DNA from: Janthinobacterium rivuli
GTDB lineage: Bacteria; Pseudomonadota; Gammaproteobacteria; Burkholderiales; Burkholderiaceae_D
Direction: 5' to 3'
DNA: 64,000 nucleotides
Assembly (NCBI RefSeq): GCF_009208735.1
Contig: NZ_WFLJ01000011.1
Location: 1-64,000, forward strand
Part shown: piece by piece, positions 53,246 through 62,152 of the stretch
Numbering within the stretch: position 1 is the stretch's first letter
Layout of the letters: the number at the start of each line of letters is the position of its first letter
Made by a program: the position numbers and the translations under genes
The notes under the pieces: model-generated
What the model was told of the DNA's origin: nothing
Seen by the model: the letters and a program-made list of their open reading frames with translations, nothing else
Database searches by the model: none

Positions 53246-54673
53246 TTAGGATTTGGCGTTGCCAAACATGGCGTCGAACATGTCGACCGTCTTGTACATC
53301 TGTTCCTGCATGACTTGCAGGCGCGTATATTGATCCAGGAAACGCTTGTAGGCCGTGTTGTACTGGCTCGTCAGCAGGTCTGTGCTTTTGCTCAGTGACT
53401 TCTGCAAGCTGGTATTCGCATCGAGACGCTGCACCAGCTGGCCCTTGGTGATGTTGCTCCATTGGCCCAACGCCTTGTCCAGGCTGCCGAATACGCCCGA
53501 TGGGGCCGACAAGCTATTGTTGCCGAACAACTTGTCCAGGTCGCCAGGGTTCGATGCCAGCTTGGCGGTCAGCTTGGCCGTATTCAGGCTCAGCGTACCG
53601 TCGCGGTTGGCGGTGACGCCGTAGGAGACCAGCGATACGCCGCCGACGCTCTGGCGCAGCAGATTGTTCAAATTGCTGCGCAGGGCGTTCAGGCCGGAAT
53701 CGTGGGCAAAGATGCCGGCCGCAACGTTCTTGTCCGGATCGCCGGAGCTGGCCAGGCCGTCCAGCACGCTTTTCAGCTTGTTGTAGGCATCGACGAACGC
53801 CTGCACATTGGTTGCCGTGCCGCCGCTGTCGGTTGCCACCGTGACCGTCACGGGCGCGTCGCCCGTGTTCATGGCCTTGCTGAAGGTCATCTTCACGCCC
53901 GTCACGTTGGTAAAGGTATTCGACGCCTGCGTGATTTGCGTGCCGGTGTCCTTTGCGCCCAGCCAGACGATGGCGTCCTGCGCCTTGACGACTTCCTTGA
54001 TGTTGGTGGCCGCGTCCGTCACAAGGGCCTTGGTCAGCGCGGTATTCGTCACGCTTGACGCGTCCAGCGTGACGGCGTTTTCCTTGCCCGTCAGGTTCGA
54101 TGTCAATACCAGCTGCGCCTGGTTGCCGATGGTGACGATGGAAGCCGTCACGCGCGAGTTGTTCTTGCTGTTGCCATTGATGGCGGCGGCGATTTCCTGC
54201 GGCGTCAGGTTGCCGTCGGCATCCTTGTCGGCGGCGCTCAGGTCGATGTCAAAGCTGTTGTCGGCGGTGACGGGGGCCAGCGGATCGCCGATCCGCACGG
54301 CCAGCGTGCCGCTGCCGGCAGCGGGGCTGCTGGCGAGGCCGCTATACGAAGTCTGGCTGGCTGTGGCCAGTTGCTGTACGAAAAAGGAATAGCTGCCGGC
54401 AACTGCCGTGGCATCGGCCGTGCCGCTGCCATAGGCGGTATTGCTGAAGGTAGCGGACTGGCTCAGCAGCGACTTGCTGCTGCTGCTCATGGTCGTCATC
54501 GTACTTTGGAAGGCGCTCATGGCGAGCTTCAGGTTGTTCAGCGCCGCGGCCGTGTTGTTGGCCAGTGCGGTTTGCTTAGTCAATTTGTCCTGCTGCGCCG
54601 CGACCGACTTGGTGGCCAGGTTTTTTGCAGTGACGAGCGGATCGTATTGCGGTGCAGTAATTACGTTTGCCAT
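53246..54673 (-). CDS. fliD: Flagellar filament cap protein FliD (LafB type)
   Basis: A 475-residue cap protein: MANVITAPQYDPLVTAKNLA at the start, a D2/D3-type core, and a C-terminal coiled region ending in MYKTVDMFDAMFGNAK, the FliD pattern. It caps the filament tip. AGGAG lies upstream of the start. In most flagellar loci fliD follows a flagellin gene; here fliJ precedes it with a 89-base gap. Confidence 0.93.
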   Translation of the reverse strand: MANVITAPQYDPLVTAKNLATKSVAAQQDKLTKQTALANNTAAALNNLKLAMSAFQSTMTTMSSSSKSLLSQSATFSNTAYGSGTADATAVAGSYSFFVQQLATASQTSYSGLASSPAAGSGTLAVRIGDPLAPVTADNSFDIDLSAADKDADGNLTPQEIAAAINGNSKNNSRVTASIVTIGNQAQLVLTSNLTGKENAVTLDASSVTNTALTKALVTDAATNIKEVVKAQDAIVWLGAKDTGTQITQASNTFTNVTGVKMTFSKAMNTGDAPVTVTVATDSGGTATNVQAFVDAYNKLKSVLDGLASSGDPDKNVAAGIFAHDSGLNALRSNLNNLLRQSVGGVSLVSYGVTANRDGTLSLNTAKLTAKLASNPGDLDKLFGNNSLSAPSGVFGSLDKALGQWSNITKGQLVQRLDANTSLQKSLSKSTDLLTSQYNTAYKRFLDQYTRLQVMQEQMYKTVDMFDAMFGNAKS

Positions 54674-54762
54674 GCCAGACTCCTGAATAAAGGGATATAC
54701 CGGTACAAGGCGACCCCCATTCCCGTTTCGTGAAGTTTTCCTGAAAGAAACTTACACAAACC

Positions 54763-55200
54763 TCATTTTACCTGCCCGCGGAACCAGAATTGCGTCGCCA
54801 GCTCGTCTTGCCGCTTGGCATCGACACGTTGTTGCTCATTCGCAACATGCTTTTGTTTTTGCGTCAGCACCTGGTCCAGCACTTCGCGCTTGGCCCAGGC
54901 CGTATTCAGGGCGCGTTGCGAAACGGCCATGTTTGCTTCGTGCAAGTGTAAATCGGTACGGTGCTGGTCGGCCATCTGCATCACGGCTTGCTTGAAGTTG
55001 CCGCAGTTGACGGACAGGGCCAGGGGCAGGGCGCCGCTGGGGCCGCTATCCGTGTACAGGCCCGTCAGGCGCTCCAGATTTTTCTGGTAACGCTCGCGCA
55101 CGGCCGTCTGCGCCGCCATGTCACTCTGCAGGCGTTCCACTTCGGTGCTGCGCAGGCCGACCAGGGTGGTCAGGTTGCGGATGGTATGCGCGTCGCTCAC
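54763..55200 (-). CDS. fliJ: Flagellar export protein FliJ
   Basis: A 145-residue coiled-coil protein with IRNLTTLVGLRSTEVERLQ and a long helix later, matching FliJ by length, composition and position after fliI. It connects the ATPase to the export gate. GTG 55200 with AGGAG five bases upstream is the start. Sequence identity in this family is low. Confidence 0.82.
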   Translation of the reverse strand: MSDAHTIRNLTTLVGLRSTEVERLQSDMAAQTAVRERYQKNLERLTGLYTDSGPSGALPLALSVNCGNFKQAVMQMADQHRTDLHLHEANMAVSQRALNTAWAKREVLDQVLTQKQKHVANEQQRVDAKRQDELATQFWFRGQVK

Positions 55201-55208
55201 GTATGCTC

Positions 55209-56519
55209 CTAGGCCATGATCTGTTCAAGTTGTTCGATGCACGGTCCCATCGGCGCCTCTTCCTTGGTGCCCTGGCACAGGAAGGCTTCGATGGGCGCAT
55301 GCAGTTGCACGGCACGGTCGGTGATCGGGTCGGCGCCGGGCACGTAGGCGCCCAGCGGGATCAGGTCGCGCACGCGCGCGTGGCGCGCCATCGACGCTTT
55401 CAGCGCGCGCGCCGCCTGCATGTGTGTCGGCGTGATCACCTGCGCCATGCAGCGGCTGATCGAGGCGGCGATGTCGATGGCGGGGTAGTGGCCCCGTTCG
55501 GCCAGTTCGCGCGTGAGCACGATGTGGCCGTCGAGAATCGCGCGCGCCGTGTCGACCACGGGGTCCTGCTGGTCGTCGCCTTCGGCCAGCACCGTGTAGA
55601 TGGCGCTCATGCTGCCTTCCGGGTGGGCGCCATTGCCGGCGCTTTCCACCAGTTGCGGCAGGTTCGAAAACACGGATGGCGGGTAGCCGCGCGTGGCCGG
55701 CGGTTCGCCCAGCGCCAGCGCCACTTCGCGCAAGGCCATCGCATAGCGCGTCAGCGAGTCGACCAGCAGCAGCACGTGCTTGCCCTGGTCGCGGTAATGC
55801 GCGGCGATCGAATGGCACAACTCGGTGGCCATGATGCGCATCAGGGGCGATTCATCGGCGGGCGCGATCACCAGCACGGCCTTTTTCAAGCCTTCGGCGC
55901 CCAGCGATTTTTCCACGAATTCGCGCACTTCGCGGCCCCGTTCGCCGATCAGGCCGACGACGACGACATCGGCCACCGTCTGGCGCGTGATCAGGCCCAG
56001 CAGCACGCTCTTGCCCACGCCGGAGCCGGCCATCAGGCCCACGCGCTGGCCCTTGCCCAGGGTCAGCATGCTGTTGATGGCCCGCACGCCCACGTCCAGC
56101 GGTTCGACCACCGGTTGTTTCTTCAGGGGATTGATCTTCGGTGGCGTCACTTCCAGGATGTGTTCGCCGCCGAGGCGGCCCAGGTCATCGATCGGTTCGC
56201 CCAGGCCATTGACCATGCGACCCAGCCACGACGGGCCGATCTGCAGGCTGGCCTTGTCGGGCAGGGGCAGGACGCGCGCGCCCGTGGTCAGTCCCGTGGC
56301 CTTCTTGAACGGCATTAAATAGGACAGTTTTTCGCGAAAGCCGACGACTTGCGCATCGAGCCACTCGCCGCTCACAGTTTCGATTTGACAACGCTGGCCC
56401 GTGTGCAGCCGGCAGCCGGCGCTTTCCAGCAGCAGGCCGGAGGCGCCGACCAGGCGGCCGGTCGGTGTCGCGACCGGAATATCGCCGATCTCGAAGCTGC
56501 GCAGCGTGTCGGCGATCAT
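55209..56519 (-). CDS. fliI: Flagellar export ATPase FliI
   Basis: A 436-residue ATPase with Walker A GLMAGSGVGKSVLLG, Walker B VLLLVDSLTRYAMA, and the F1-like signature. FliI energises protein export. Its start overlaps the fliH stop (ATGA), so translation is coupled. Size is normal. Confidence 0.96.
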   Translation of the reverse strand: MIADTLRSFEIGDIPVATPTGRLVGASGLLLESAGCRLHTGQRCQIETVSGEWLDAQVVGFREKLSYLMPFKKATGLTTGARVLPLPDKASLQIGPSWLGRMVNGLGEPIDDLGRLGGEHILEVTPPKINPLKKQPVVEPLDVGVRAINSMLTLGKGQRVGLMAGSGVGKSVLLGLITRQTVADVVVVGLIGERGREVREFVEKSLGAEGLKKAVLVIAPADESPLMRIMATELCHSIAAHYRDQGKHVLLLVDSLTRYAMALREVALALGEPPATRGYPPSVFSNLPQLVESAGNGAHPEGSMSAIYTVLAEGDDQQDPVVDTARAILDGHIVLTRELAERGHYPAIDIAASISRCMAQVITPTHMQAARALKASMARHARVRDLIPLGAYVPGADPITDRAVQLHAPIEAFLCQGTKEEAPMGPCIEQLEQIMA

Positions 56520-57205
56520 GCAGGCGCGCCCTGGTCAGCGTGTTCGGCGGCCAGCGCCAGGTGGCTGCTGACCTGTTCCATGCAGGCCGACAGGCGCTGA
56601 TGGCAGCCCGCGTCGACTTCATTGTCGCCCGCCTTGATGCGGCATTCGCCCGCGTCGAGGCGCGCGTCGGCGATCAGGTTCCAGCGCTTGGCGCGCTTCG
56701 GATCGAGTTCGCTGATGCGTTTCAATTCTTCCGGATTGAGGAAGACGTCGATTTCCTCGCGCGTGGGCGGCATCGAGGCCAGGGTCTCGTCGACCAGGGC
56801 CAGCAATTGCACCGGTTGCAGCGCCAGTTCGGCGCGGATCACCTGGCGCGCCACCTTGGCCACCAGGTCGACCACTTCCTTGCGCTGCGCTTCGCGGTAA
56901 TCGGCGCGCACTTTTTTCAGGTCGCGCAAGATGGCGTCGACGGGGCGCGCCAGGCGGTCCAGCGCCACCAGGGTTTCATTGCGGCCTTCTTCGCGGCCCT
57001 GCGCCATGCCATCGCTGCGCCCGGCGTCGTAGCCGTCCTGCTGGCCTTGCACCAGGCCCACTTCGTAGCCGTCGCGCTGGCCCTGCTCGAAGCCTTCCGA
57101 GACGGACGCCTGCCACTGGCCATCCGCATCCTCGTTGGAGGCGCGCTGGCCGGCGGCGATGAATTGCGACAGCGGAGGGAAACGATACGAGCGGAAGTGT
57201 TTCAT
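56516..57205 (-). CDS. fliH: Flagellar export ATPase regulator FliH
   Basis: A 229-residue protein with the long, charged N-terminus and Gly/Gln-rich repeated region (GYEVGLVQGQQDGYDAG, GxxxG-like) of FliH, and a C-terminal region that contacts FliI. The start MKHFRSYRFP at 57205 overlaps the fliG stop as ATGA; upstream codons of the longer open frame are noncoding. Confidence 0.88.
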   Translation of the reverse strand: MKHFRSYRFPPLSQFIAAGQRASNEDADGQWQASVSEGFEQGQRDGYEVGLVQGQQDGYDAGRSDGMAQGREEGRNETLVALDRLARPVDAILRDLKKVRADYREAQRKEVVDLVAKVARQVIRAELALQPVQLLALVDETLASMPPTREEIDVFLNPEELKRISELDPKRAKRWNLIADARLDAGECRIKAGDNEVDAGCHQRLSACMEQVSSHLALAAEHADQGAPA

Positions 57206-58242
57206 TCGATCACCGCTTCGGCAAACAATTGCACTTCGATCTCGCCCGCATCGGCGAGGCCCTTGACGGTGGCCATGATTTCCTGGCGCGTCTGTTCGAT
57301 GCGCGACAGCGGCACGGGGCCGGAACGGCGCATCATGTCTTCGAAGCTCTGCGCCTGGCGGCGCGGCATGGTTTTCAGCACGGCGTCGCGGATCGACGGT
57401 TCCGCGCCCTTGAGGGCGATGGCCCACTGTTCCATCGGCACGTCTTCCAGGATGCGCGTGAGCGTGACATCGCTCTGCGTGGCCAGGATCAGGAAGTCGT
57501 ACATGCTCAGTTCGATTTCCGACACGACGTCCGGGTCGTGCGCGCGCAGCAGTTCGACCAGCGCGGCGCGGTTGCCCGGCATGCGGTTGAGGATCTCGGC
57601 GGCCTGGCGGATGCCTTCCACGCTGGTGCTCTGCGTGTCGAGCGTGCCCAGGCAGCGGCCCACCAGTTCGTCGAGTTCGACCAGCAGGTCGCGGTCGATC
57701 TCATCCAGGCGCGCCAGGTTCAGCAGCACCAGGTCGCGGCCTTCGACGGGCAGGGCGTCGAGGATCTGGCCGGCCAGCGCGGGCGGCAGGAAGGCCAGGA
57801 ACACGGCTTGCATCTGCACGTGCTCGTTGACGATGTACTCGGCCAGCCATTTTGGCGAGGCCCACTGCAGGCGCGCCATTTTCGGGCGGATCGCGTCGCC
57901 GTAAATGTTGTTCAGCACGCTATTCGCGATATCGCTGCCCAGCGCCATGTCGAGCGAGCGCTTCAGGTAGCTGCGCGAGGCGCCGTGCACGCCGCTTTGC
58001 TGGCGATAGTCGTCGAAGAAGGTCTGCATGGCCGTTTTCACGGATTCGACCTTGATGCCGCTCATGCGCGACATCACCTGCGTGACTTCCAGCAATTCTT
58101 CACGCGACAGGCAGCGCAGCACATTGGCGGCCTGTTCTTCGCCGATGCTCAGCAGCACGATGGCTGCCTGTTCCACAGGGCTCAGATTGACGCTCTCGAC
58201 TTCTGCGTCATCAGGGAAATTATTGTTGTTGAGTTCGGCCAT
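57202..58242 (-). CDS. fliG: Flagellar motor switch protein FliG
   Basis: A 346-residue C-ring protein: SPVEQAAIVLLSIGEEQAA opens the N-terminal domain, the EHVQMQAVFLAFLPP motif is in the middle domain, and FEDMMRRSGPVPLSRIEQ is the C-terminal torque helix with charged residues. The start MAELNNNNF at 58242 overlaps fliF by 23 bases. It pairs with the FliM/FliN of the opposite strand. Confidence 0.95.
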   Translation of the reverse strand: MAELNNNNFPDDAEVESVNLSPVEQAAIVLLSIGEEQAANVLRCLSREELLEVTQVMSRMSGIKVESVKTAMQTFFDDYRQQSGVHGASRSYLKRSLDMALGSDIANSVLNNIYGDAIRPKMARLQWASPKWLAEYIVNEHVQMQAVFLAFLPPALAGQILDALPVEGRDLVLLNLARLDEIDRDLLVELDELVGRCLGTLDTQSTSVEGIRQAAEILNRMPGNRAALVELLRAHDPDVVSEIELSMYDFLILATQSDVTLTRILEDVPMEQWAIALKGAEPSIRDAVLKTMPRRQAQSFEDMMRRSGPVPLSRIEQTRQEIMATVKGLADAGEIEVQLFAEAVIE

Positions 58243-59956
58243 TTTTCTGCATCCATTGTTTGACGACTTCGGCGACACGCTCGGGTTCTTTTTCCGCCAG
58301 CACTTTCAGGTGGTCGACCATCACGTCGACCGCCGAGCCGGGTGGCGGCAAGTCATAGTTTTCCAGCAGCGGCACGACCGGCATGCTGCCGCCGGCGGCA
58401 GCTTCGCCTGGGAGCGCCAGCGGGCTCCCATTCACGCCCAGGGCCGGCGCGCCGGCAACGGCCGCGCCATTGGCGCCGGCGGCGGCGTTGCTGCCGCCCA
58501 GTGCCAGGGCTGGATCGAGCTGTTTCAGTGCCGGCGGCGCCAGGCGCGTGGTCAACAGGCGCAGCAGCGGACGCAGGATCAGGAAGTAGCCGAGCACGGC
58601 GCCCAGGGCGTACAGCAGCCAGCTGCTGAAGTCGACGACCGTGTCGCGCTCTTCCCACCACTGCGCCACGGGCGGCTTGGCCGGGAAGGCCAGCGCCGTC
58701 AGGCTCAGGCTGTCGCCGCGCTGGGCGTTGATGCCCAGGCCGCTGTTGAGCATTTTTTCAATATTGCCCAGTTCGGCAGGGGTCCAGCCCGTTTTCGGGT
58801 TCGGTGCGGCGGCGCTGTTGAGGACCACGGCGACGCTGAGTTTTTCCAGGCGGCCACGGCTGCGCTTGATCTGCGTGATGCTGCGGTCGTAGGCGTATTG
58901 GCGCGTGGTGGCGTTCTTGCGGGCCGTGCCGTCGTCGGACGGTTTCGGTGCGCCGTCGGCAGGGGCGGCGCCGGCGGCATCGGCCGGTGCCGGCACGGCG
59001 GCCGCCGGCGGACGGTTCGACAGGCTGCCCGGGATGCCGGCCACGGTGCGGTTGCGTTCCTGCTCTTCGCGCATCGCCTCGCTCGTCACTTTCGGAGCTT
59101 CGCCGTATTTTTCCAGCGTTTCGTCCACGCGGTCGTTGTTCACGGCGGCCGTCACGCTGAGCTTGAAGTTGTCTTCGCCGATGACGGGGCCGAGCAAGCC
59201 CGTGACGTTGCGGCGGATTTCATCCTGGAAGCGCTTCGCGCCTTCATTGCCGGCAGCCGAAGCGTCGAAGCCGTCCGTCAGGTCGACGTGCGCGGACAGC
59301 AGGTTGCCGCCCTGATCGACCAGGCTCACGCGCGTGGGCGCCAGGCTGGCGACGCTGCCGGCCACCATGTTGATGACGGCGGCGATCTGCTCCGGCGCCA
59401 GGGTGCGGCCCGGTTTCAGCGCCACCACGATCGAGGCGGACGATTTGTCGCCGTCGCTGGCGACGAACGACGTCGATTTCGCAATCGACAGATGGACGCG
59501 CGCCGAAGCGATCGCGTCCATCGTCATGATGCTTTGCGCCAGTTCGCCTTCCAGGCCGCGGCGGAAGCGCACGTCCTGCACGAACTGGGACACGCCCAGC
59601 GGGTCATTTTTGTCCATCAACTCCAGGCCGGCCGGCAGTTGCGCCGTCACGCCTTTCGAGGCGAGCAGCATGCGCACCTTGCCCAGCATTGCGTCGGGCA
59701 CCAGCACCTGGCCGCTGTCCGGATGCAGGCGGTAGGGGATGTGTTCGGCGTCCAGGGTGGCCATCATGTCCGTCACGGCCACTTTTTCGCGCGCGCCAAA
59801 CACCGGCTTGTAGTTGGCCTGGTCGCGCCAGGCATACATGGTCACCATGGCGGTGATGCCGATGGCCAGCACGACGATGGGAACCAGGTTTTTCAGCAGG
59901 GCGGGCGGGATGGCGGGCTGGGCGCCAGGGCGCCAGCGCGCAAATGCGGACTTCAT
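58220..59956 (-). CDS. fliF: Flagellar MS-ring protein FliF
   Basis: A 578-residue protein with a first helix near residues 25-45, ring-building motifs (VTDMMATLDAEHIPYRLH, DNFKLSVTAAVNNDRVDE), a second helix near 450-470, and a FliG-binding C-terminus. It is the MS ring. ATG 59956 was chosen; a GTG 12 bases upstream would extend it by four residues. Two Pro/Ala-rich linkers are unusual for length but common. Confidence 0.95.
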   Translation of the reverse strand: MKSAFARWRPGAQPAIPPALLKNLVPIVVLAIGITAMVTMYAWRDQANYKPVFGAREKVAVTDMMATLDAEHIPYRLHPDSGQVLVPDAMLGKVRMLLASKGVTAQLPAGLELMDKNDPLGVSQFVQDVRFRRGLEGELAQSIMTMDAIASARVHLSIAKSTSFVASDGDKSSASIVVALKPGRTLAPEQIAAVINMVAGSVASLAPTRVSLVDQGGNLLSAHVDLTDGFDASAAGNEGAKRFQDEIRRNVTGLLGPVIGEDNFKLSVTAAVNNDRVDETLEKYGEAPKVTSEAMREEQERNRTVAGIPGSLSNRPPAAAVPAPADAAGAAPADGAPKPSDDGTARKNATTRQYAYDRSITQIKRSRGRLEKLSVAVVLNSAAAPNPKTGWTPAELGNIEKMLNSGLGINAQRGDSLSLTALAFPAKPPVAQWWEERDTVVDFSSWLLYALGAVLGYFLILRPLLRLLTTRLAPPALKQLDPALALGGSNAAAGANGAAVAGAPALGVNGSPLALPGEAAAGGSMPVVPLLENYDLPPPGSAVDVMVDHLKVLAEKEPERVAEVVKQWMQKNGRTQQQ

Positions 59957-60016
59957 GGTGGTAATCACTTGGGGTAACTTTCGCTGGGAGGCTGGGCGTG
60001 GATCAGGACGTGAAGA

Positions 60017-60355
60017 TTACAGAGGCAGTTTGATGAGTTCGTCGACGGCGCCCATGACCTTGTTGCGCACTTGCATCAACATGGAGAAGGACAGGCTCGC
60101 TTCCTGGCTGGCCAGCATGGCGCCGACCATGTCGTCGCTCTTGCCGCTGTCGACGTCGCTCATTTTCTGCGCGGCCAGGCGGTCGTCGCCGTTGACCTTG
60201 CCGATGGCGTCTTGCATGCTTTGCGCAAAGGAGAAGCCGGATTGTTCCGGCGCGCCGAACTGGGCGGCCGGCGCGATGCTGGCGCCCAGGGCGCGCGCGT
60301 CATTGCTCAGTGCTGCCAGATCGGCCTTGATCAGACCTGCGAGTTCGTTGCTCAT
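60017..60355 (-). CDS. fliE: Flagellar hook-basal body protein FliE
   Basis: A 112-residue protein with the FliE C-terminus ASLSFSMLMQVRNKVMGAVDE and a soluble N-terminal region. It links the MS ring to the rod. The start at 60355 has AGAGGG upstream, and the open frame beyond is noncoding. It is the first gene of the minus-strand fli unit and faces a 551-base region. Confidence 0.92.
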   Translation of the reverse strand: MSNELAGLIKADLAALSNDARALGASIAPAAQFGAPEQSGFSFAQSMQDAIGKVNGDDRLAAQKMSDVDSGKSDDMVGAMLASQEASLSFSMLMQVRNKVMGAVDELIKLPL

Positions 60356-60628
60356 CGTGCCCTCTACTTTCAATATGCGGTGACGTATCAATCAGAATTA
60401 CTGGTGTTGCCATTCCGGCAGGCATTAGATCCAATGCCATCTTGCCCGGCCCGATTTGCAGGGCCCATCAGTTTTATCAGTTGCCACACCATCCGCTCAA
60501 GCAGAGCCAAACAAACCAGGCAAACTCATGCCGACATGATTTACATGGCCATGATAACTAATATTTATCTGATAATAGTTTCTACGGATGGCAATAAGAA
60601 GAACTGGAAACTGCCATAAAACCGGAAT

Positions 60629-60684
60629 CAGGTAAGCGGAATGGCGCACTGCAAATCTACATTTGGTCGCCATAAGCTTACCTG
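60629..60684. repeat. Large inverted repeat upstream of fliM
   Basis: CAGGTAAGC (60629-60637) pairs perfectly with GCTTACCTG (60676-60684), and ATGGCG (60641-60646) pairs with CGCCAT (60668-60673) inside, leaving a 21-base loop. The structure can be an RNA hairpin or a DNA operator. Confidence 0.65.
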
Positions 60685-60720
60685 TAGGCAACTATAAAGT
60701 AAAGAGAGGATTGCCTCAAG

Positions 60721-60749
60721 GAATATTGATACATGGCAATATTCGGCTT
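60721..60749 (+). terminator. Terminator-like hairpin in the fliE-fliM gap
   Basis: GAATATTG (60721-60728) and CAATATTC (60737-60744) form a perfect 8-base stem around an 8-base loop, followed by GGC and a run of T residues. The AT-rich stem makes a strong terminator uncertain, but no plus-strand gene lies upstream that it would terminate, so it may end a short RNA. Confidence 0.4.
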
Positions 60750-60906
60750 TTTCATGTATTGTTCAGCACCGTAGTCATCCAGCATGCGATACGATGCGCA
60801 ATCGTTTGCTTGCGGACCAGTCCTTCAGGTCATAGATGATGCTGTATTTAATTTCGGGCGATCCGTATAATTTGTTCTGCCACCGCAATACCGACATGAC
60901 CACTAC

Positions 60907-61785
60907 ATGACAATCATTACCAAGACAGATCAAACTGCGCGCCATCAAGTCCTCGATTCCTGTCTGCTTGGACGTCCTGTCCATTTGCTGCATGTATTCG
61001 GCGCCCAGCTACGCGACGACTTGGCCGTGGCCTTGCGCCAGCCGATGAGTCGCCGCTATTGGGGTAATTTCCAGATCGACGCCGTGACCTTGTCGCGCGT
61101 GGACAACGAAGACAGCGTGAACCGCTGGCTGAGTTTTTCCACGCCGGCCGGCCAGACGGGCTTTGCCCTCGAACGGCAGATACTCTTGAGCGTGCTGAAC
61201 TATCGTTACGGTAGTGCCGGTGCCAAGGGGGCGCTGCCCGACCCGGCGCAGGTGCGCGTGACGGCCACGGAAGAACGCCTCGCTGTGGTGCTTGGACAAC
61301 AGTTGGTGAACAGTTTGTTCGCCCGCGTCCACAAGAACCTGCAAACCCTGGGCAAGAGCAGCGACATCGACACCAGTGCCGAGATCGCCGCGCAGTCGGG
61401 CGTGCATCCGGCGCGCGGCAGCTGGGTCGTCACCGTGGCGCTCAGCGACGTCGAAGCGGGGCAGAGCGGTCAGTTCTGGTTCTCGCTGGACAAGCGCCTG
61501 ATGGCCGACGTGCTGCGCGGGCTGCTGCCCGAGCGCGCGCAAGCGAAGAAAGCCCTGCGTGGCAGCGTGCGCCCGCTCGCGTCGCGTCTGCAAGTGACGC
61601 TGGAAGGCCGGCTCGTCAGCAAACAGATGCAACTGGGCGCCTTGTTCGACCTGCGCGTGGGCGACGTGATTCCCGTTAGCCTCAGCCGCACCGACGTCAT
61701 GCTCGACGACTCCCGTTTATTTACAGCTGCTGTTTCCGAACACAAGGGCAAGCTCTGTTTAACCTCCTTTGAAGATGTCGAATAA
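60907..61785 (+). CDS. fliM: Short lateral-type flagellar motor switch protein FliM (LfiM)
   Basis: A 292-residue FliM relative with the middle CheC-like domain and a C-terminal SpoA domain (LFDLRVGDVIPVSLSRTDVM). The usual N-terminal CheY-P-binding motif of the LSQxEIDALL type is absent; the protein starts MTIITKTDQTARHQV. Lateral switch proteins that are not CheY-driven have this form. The start codon is the first ATG; the ribosome binding site is weak. It is followed by fliN with overlap. It is on the opposite strand from fliG. Confidence 0.8.
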   Translation: MTIITKTDQTARHQVLDSCLLGRPVHLLHVFGAQLRDDLAVALRQPMSRRYWGNFQIDAVTLSRVDNEDSVNRWLSFSTPAGQTGFALERQILLSVLNYRYGSAGAKGALPDPAQVRVTATEERLAVVLGQQLVNSLFARVHKNLQTLGKSSDIDTSAEIAAQSGVHPARGSWVVTVALSDVEAGQSGQFWFSLDKRLMADVLRGLLPERAQAKKALRGSVRPLASRLQVTLEGRLVSKQMQLGALFDLRVGDVIPVSLSRTDVMLDDSRLFTAAVSEHKGKLCLTSFEDVE

Positions 61786-62152
61786 TATGAATATGACCGA
61801 TACCAACCAGAGCGAAACCCTGCTGGAAGACCTGGGTGATGACATGATCATCGACCAGGGCGACGTGTCCGAAGTGGCCAGCGGCCGCGCGCGGCGCGAC
61901 ATTCCGCAGATGATGCGCAAGATTCCCGTCACCCTGACCCTGGAAGTGGGCTCGGCCCGCATTTCGCTGGAAGAGTTGATGGCCATCGGCCCGGAAAGCG
62001 TGATCGAACTCGACATGCTGGCCGGCGAACCGTTGGTGATCAAGGTCAACGGCACGCCGATCGGCCGTGCCGAAGTGGTGGTGGCCGGCGAGAACTATGG
62101 CCTGAAAGTCATCGACCTCGACGGCCTCAATCTCGACCTGATGACAGCATGA
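61775..62152 (+). CDS. fliN: Flagellar motor switch protein FliN
   Basis: A 125-residue protein whose C-terminal 80 residues are a SpoA domain (IPVTLTLEVGSARISLEELM, ESVIELDMLAGEPLVIKVNG), the switch-complex FliN pattern. The N-terminal part is short and acidic. Start ATG 61775 overlaps fliM; ATG 61787 and a TTG at 61769 are alternatives. The stop overlaps fliP's start (ATGA). Confidence 0.92.
   Translation: MSNNMNMTDTNQSETLLEDLGDDMIIDQGDVSEVASGRARRDIPQMMRKIPVTLTLEVGSARISLEELMAIGPESVIELDMLAGEPLVIKVNGTPIGRAEVVVAGENYGLKVIDLDGLNLDLMTA

Larger units (their letters stand above)
60356..60906. other. Noncoding region between fliE and fliM (551 bases)
   Basis: This divergent region is unusually long and AT-rich for the locus. 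It contains a hairpin-forming repeat (60629-60684), a second perfect inverted repeat followed by T residues (60721-60749), and a TATAAT at 60866-60871. No open frame with a plausible ribosome binding site was seen; a 72-codon minus-strand frame at 60775-60993 overlaps fliM and is judged spurious. In other lateral loci a lafK gene sits here. Confidence 0.6.

Noticed and set aside
54674-54762. Sigma-28 promoter upstream of fliD
   Set aside because: A TAAGTTT-like box is present, but no GCCGATAA-like element lies at the right spacing.
60356-60906. Sigma-54 promoters (-24/-12) for the divergent flagellar units
   Set aside because: Several GG...GC pairs were inspected; spacing was off by one or more, or the flanking bases did not match.
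60775-60993. A 72-residue minus-strand protein in the fliE-fliM gap
   Set aside because: It overlaps the fliM start, has no ribosome binding site and no recognisable domain.
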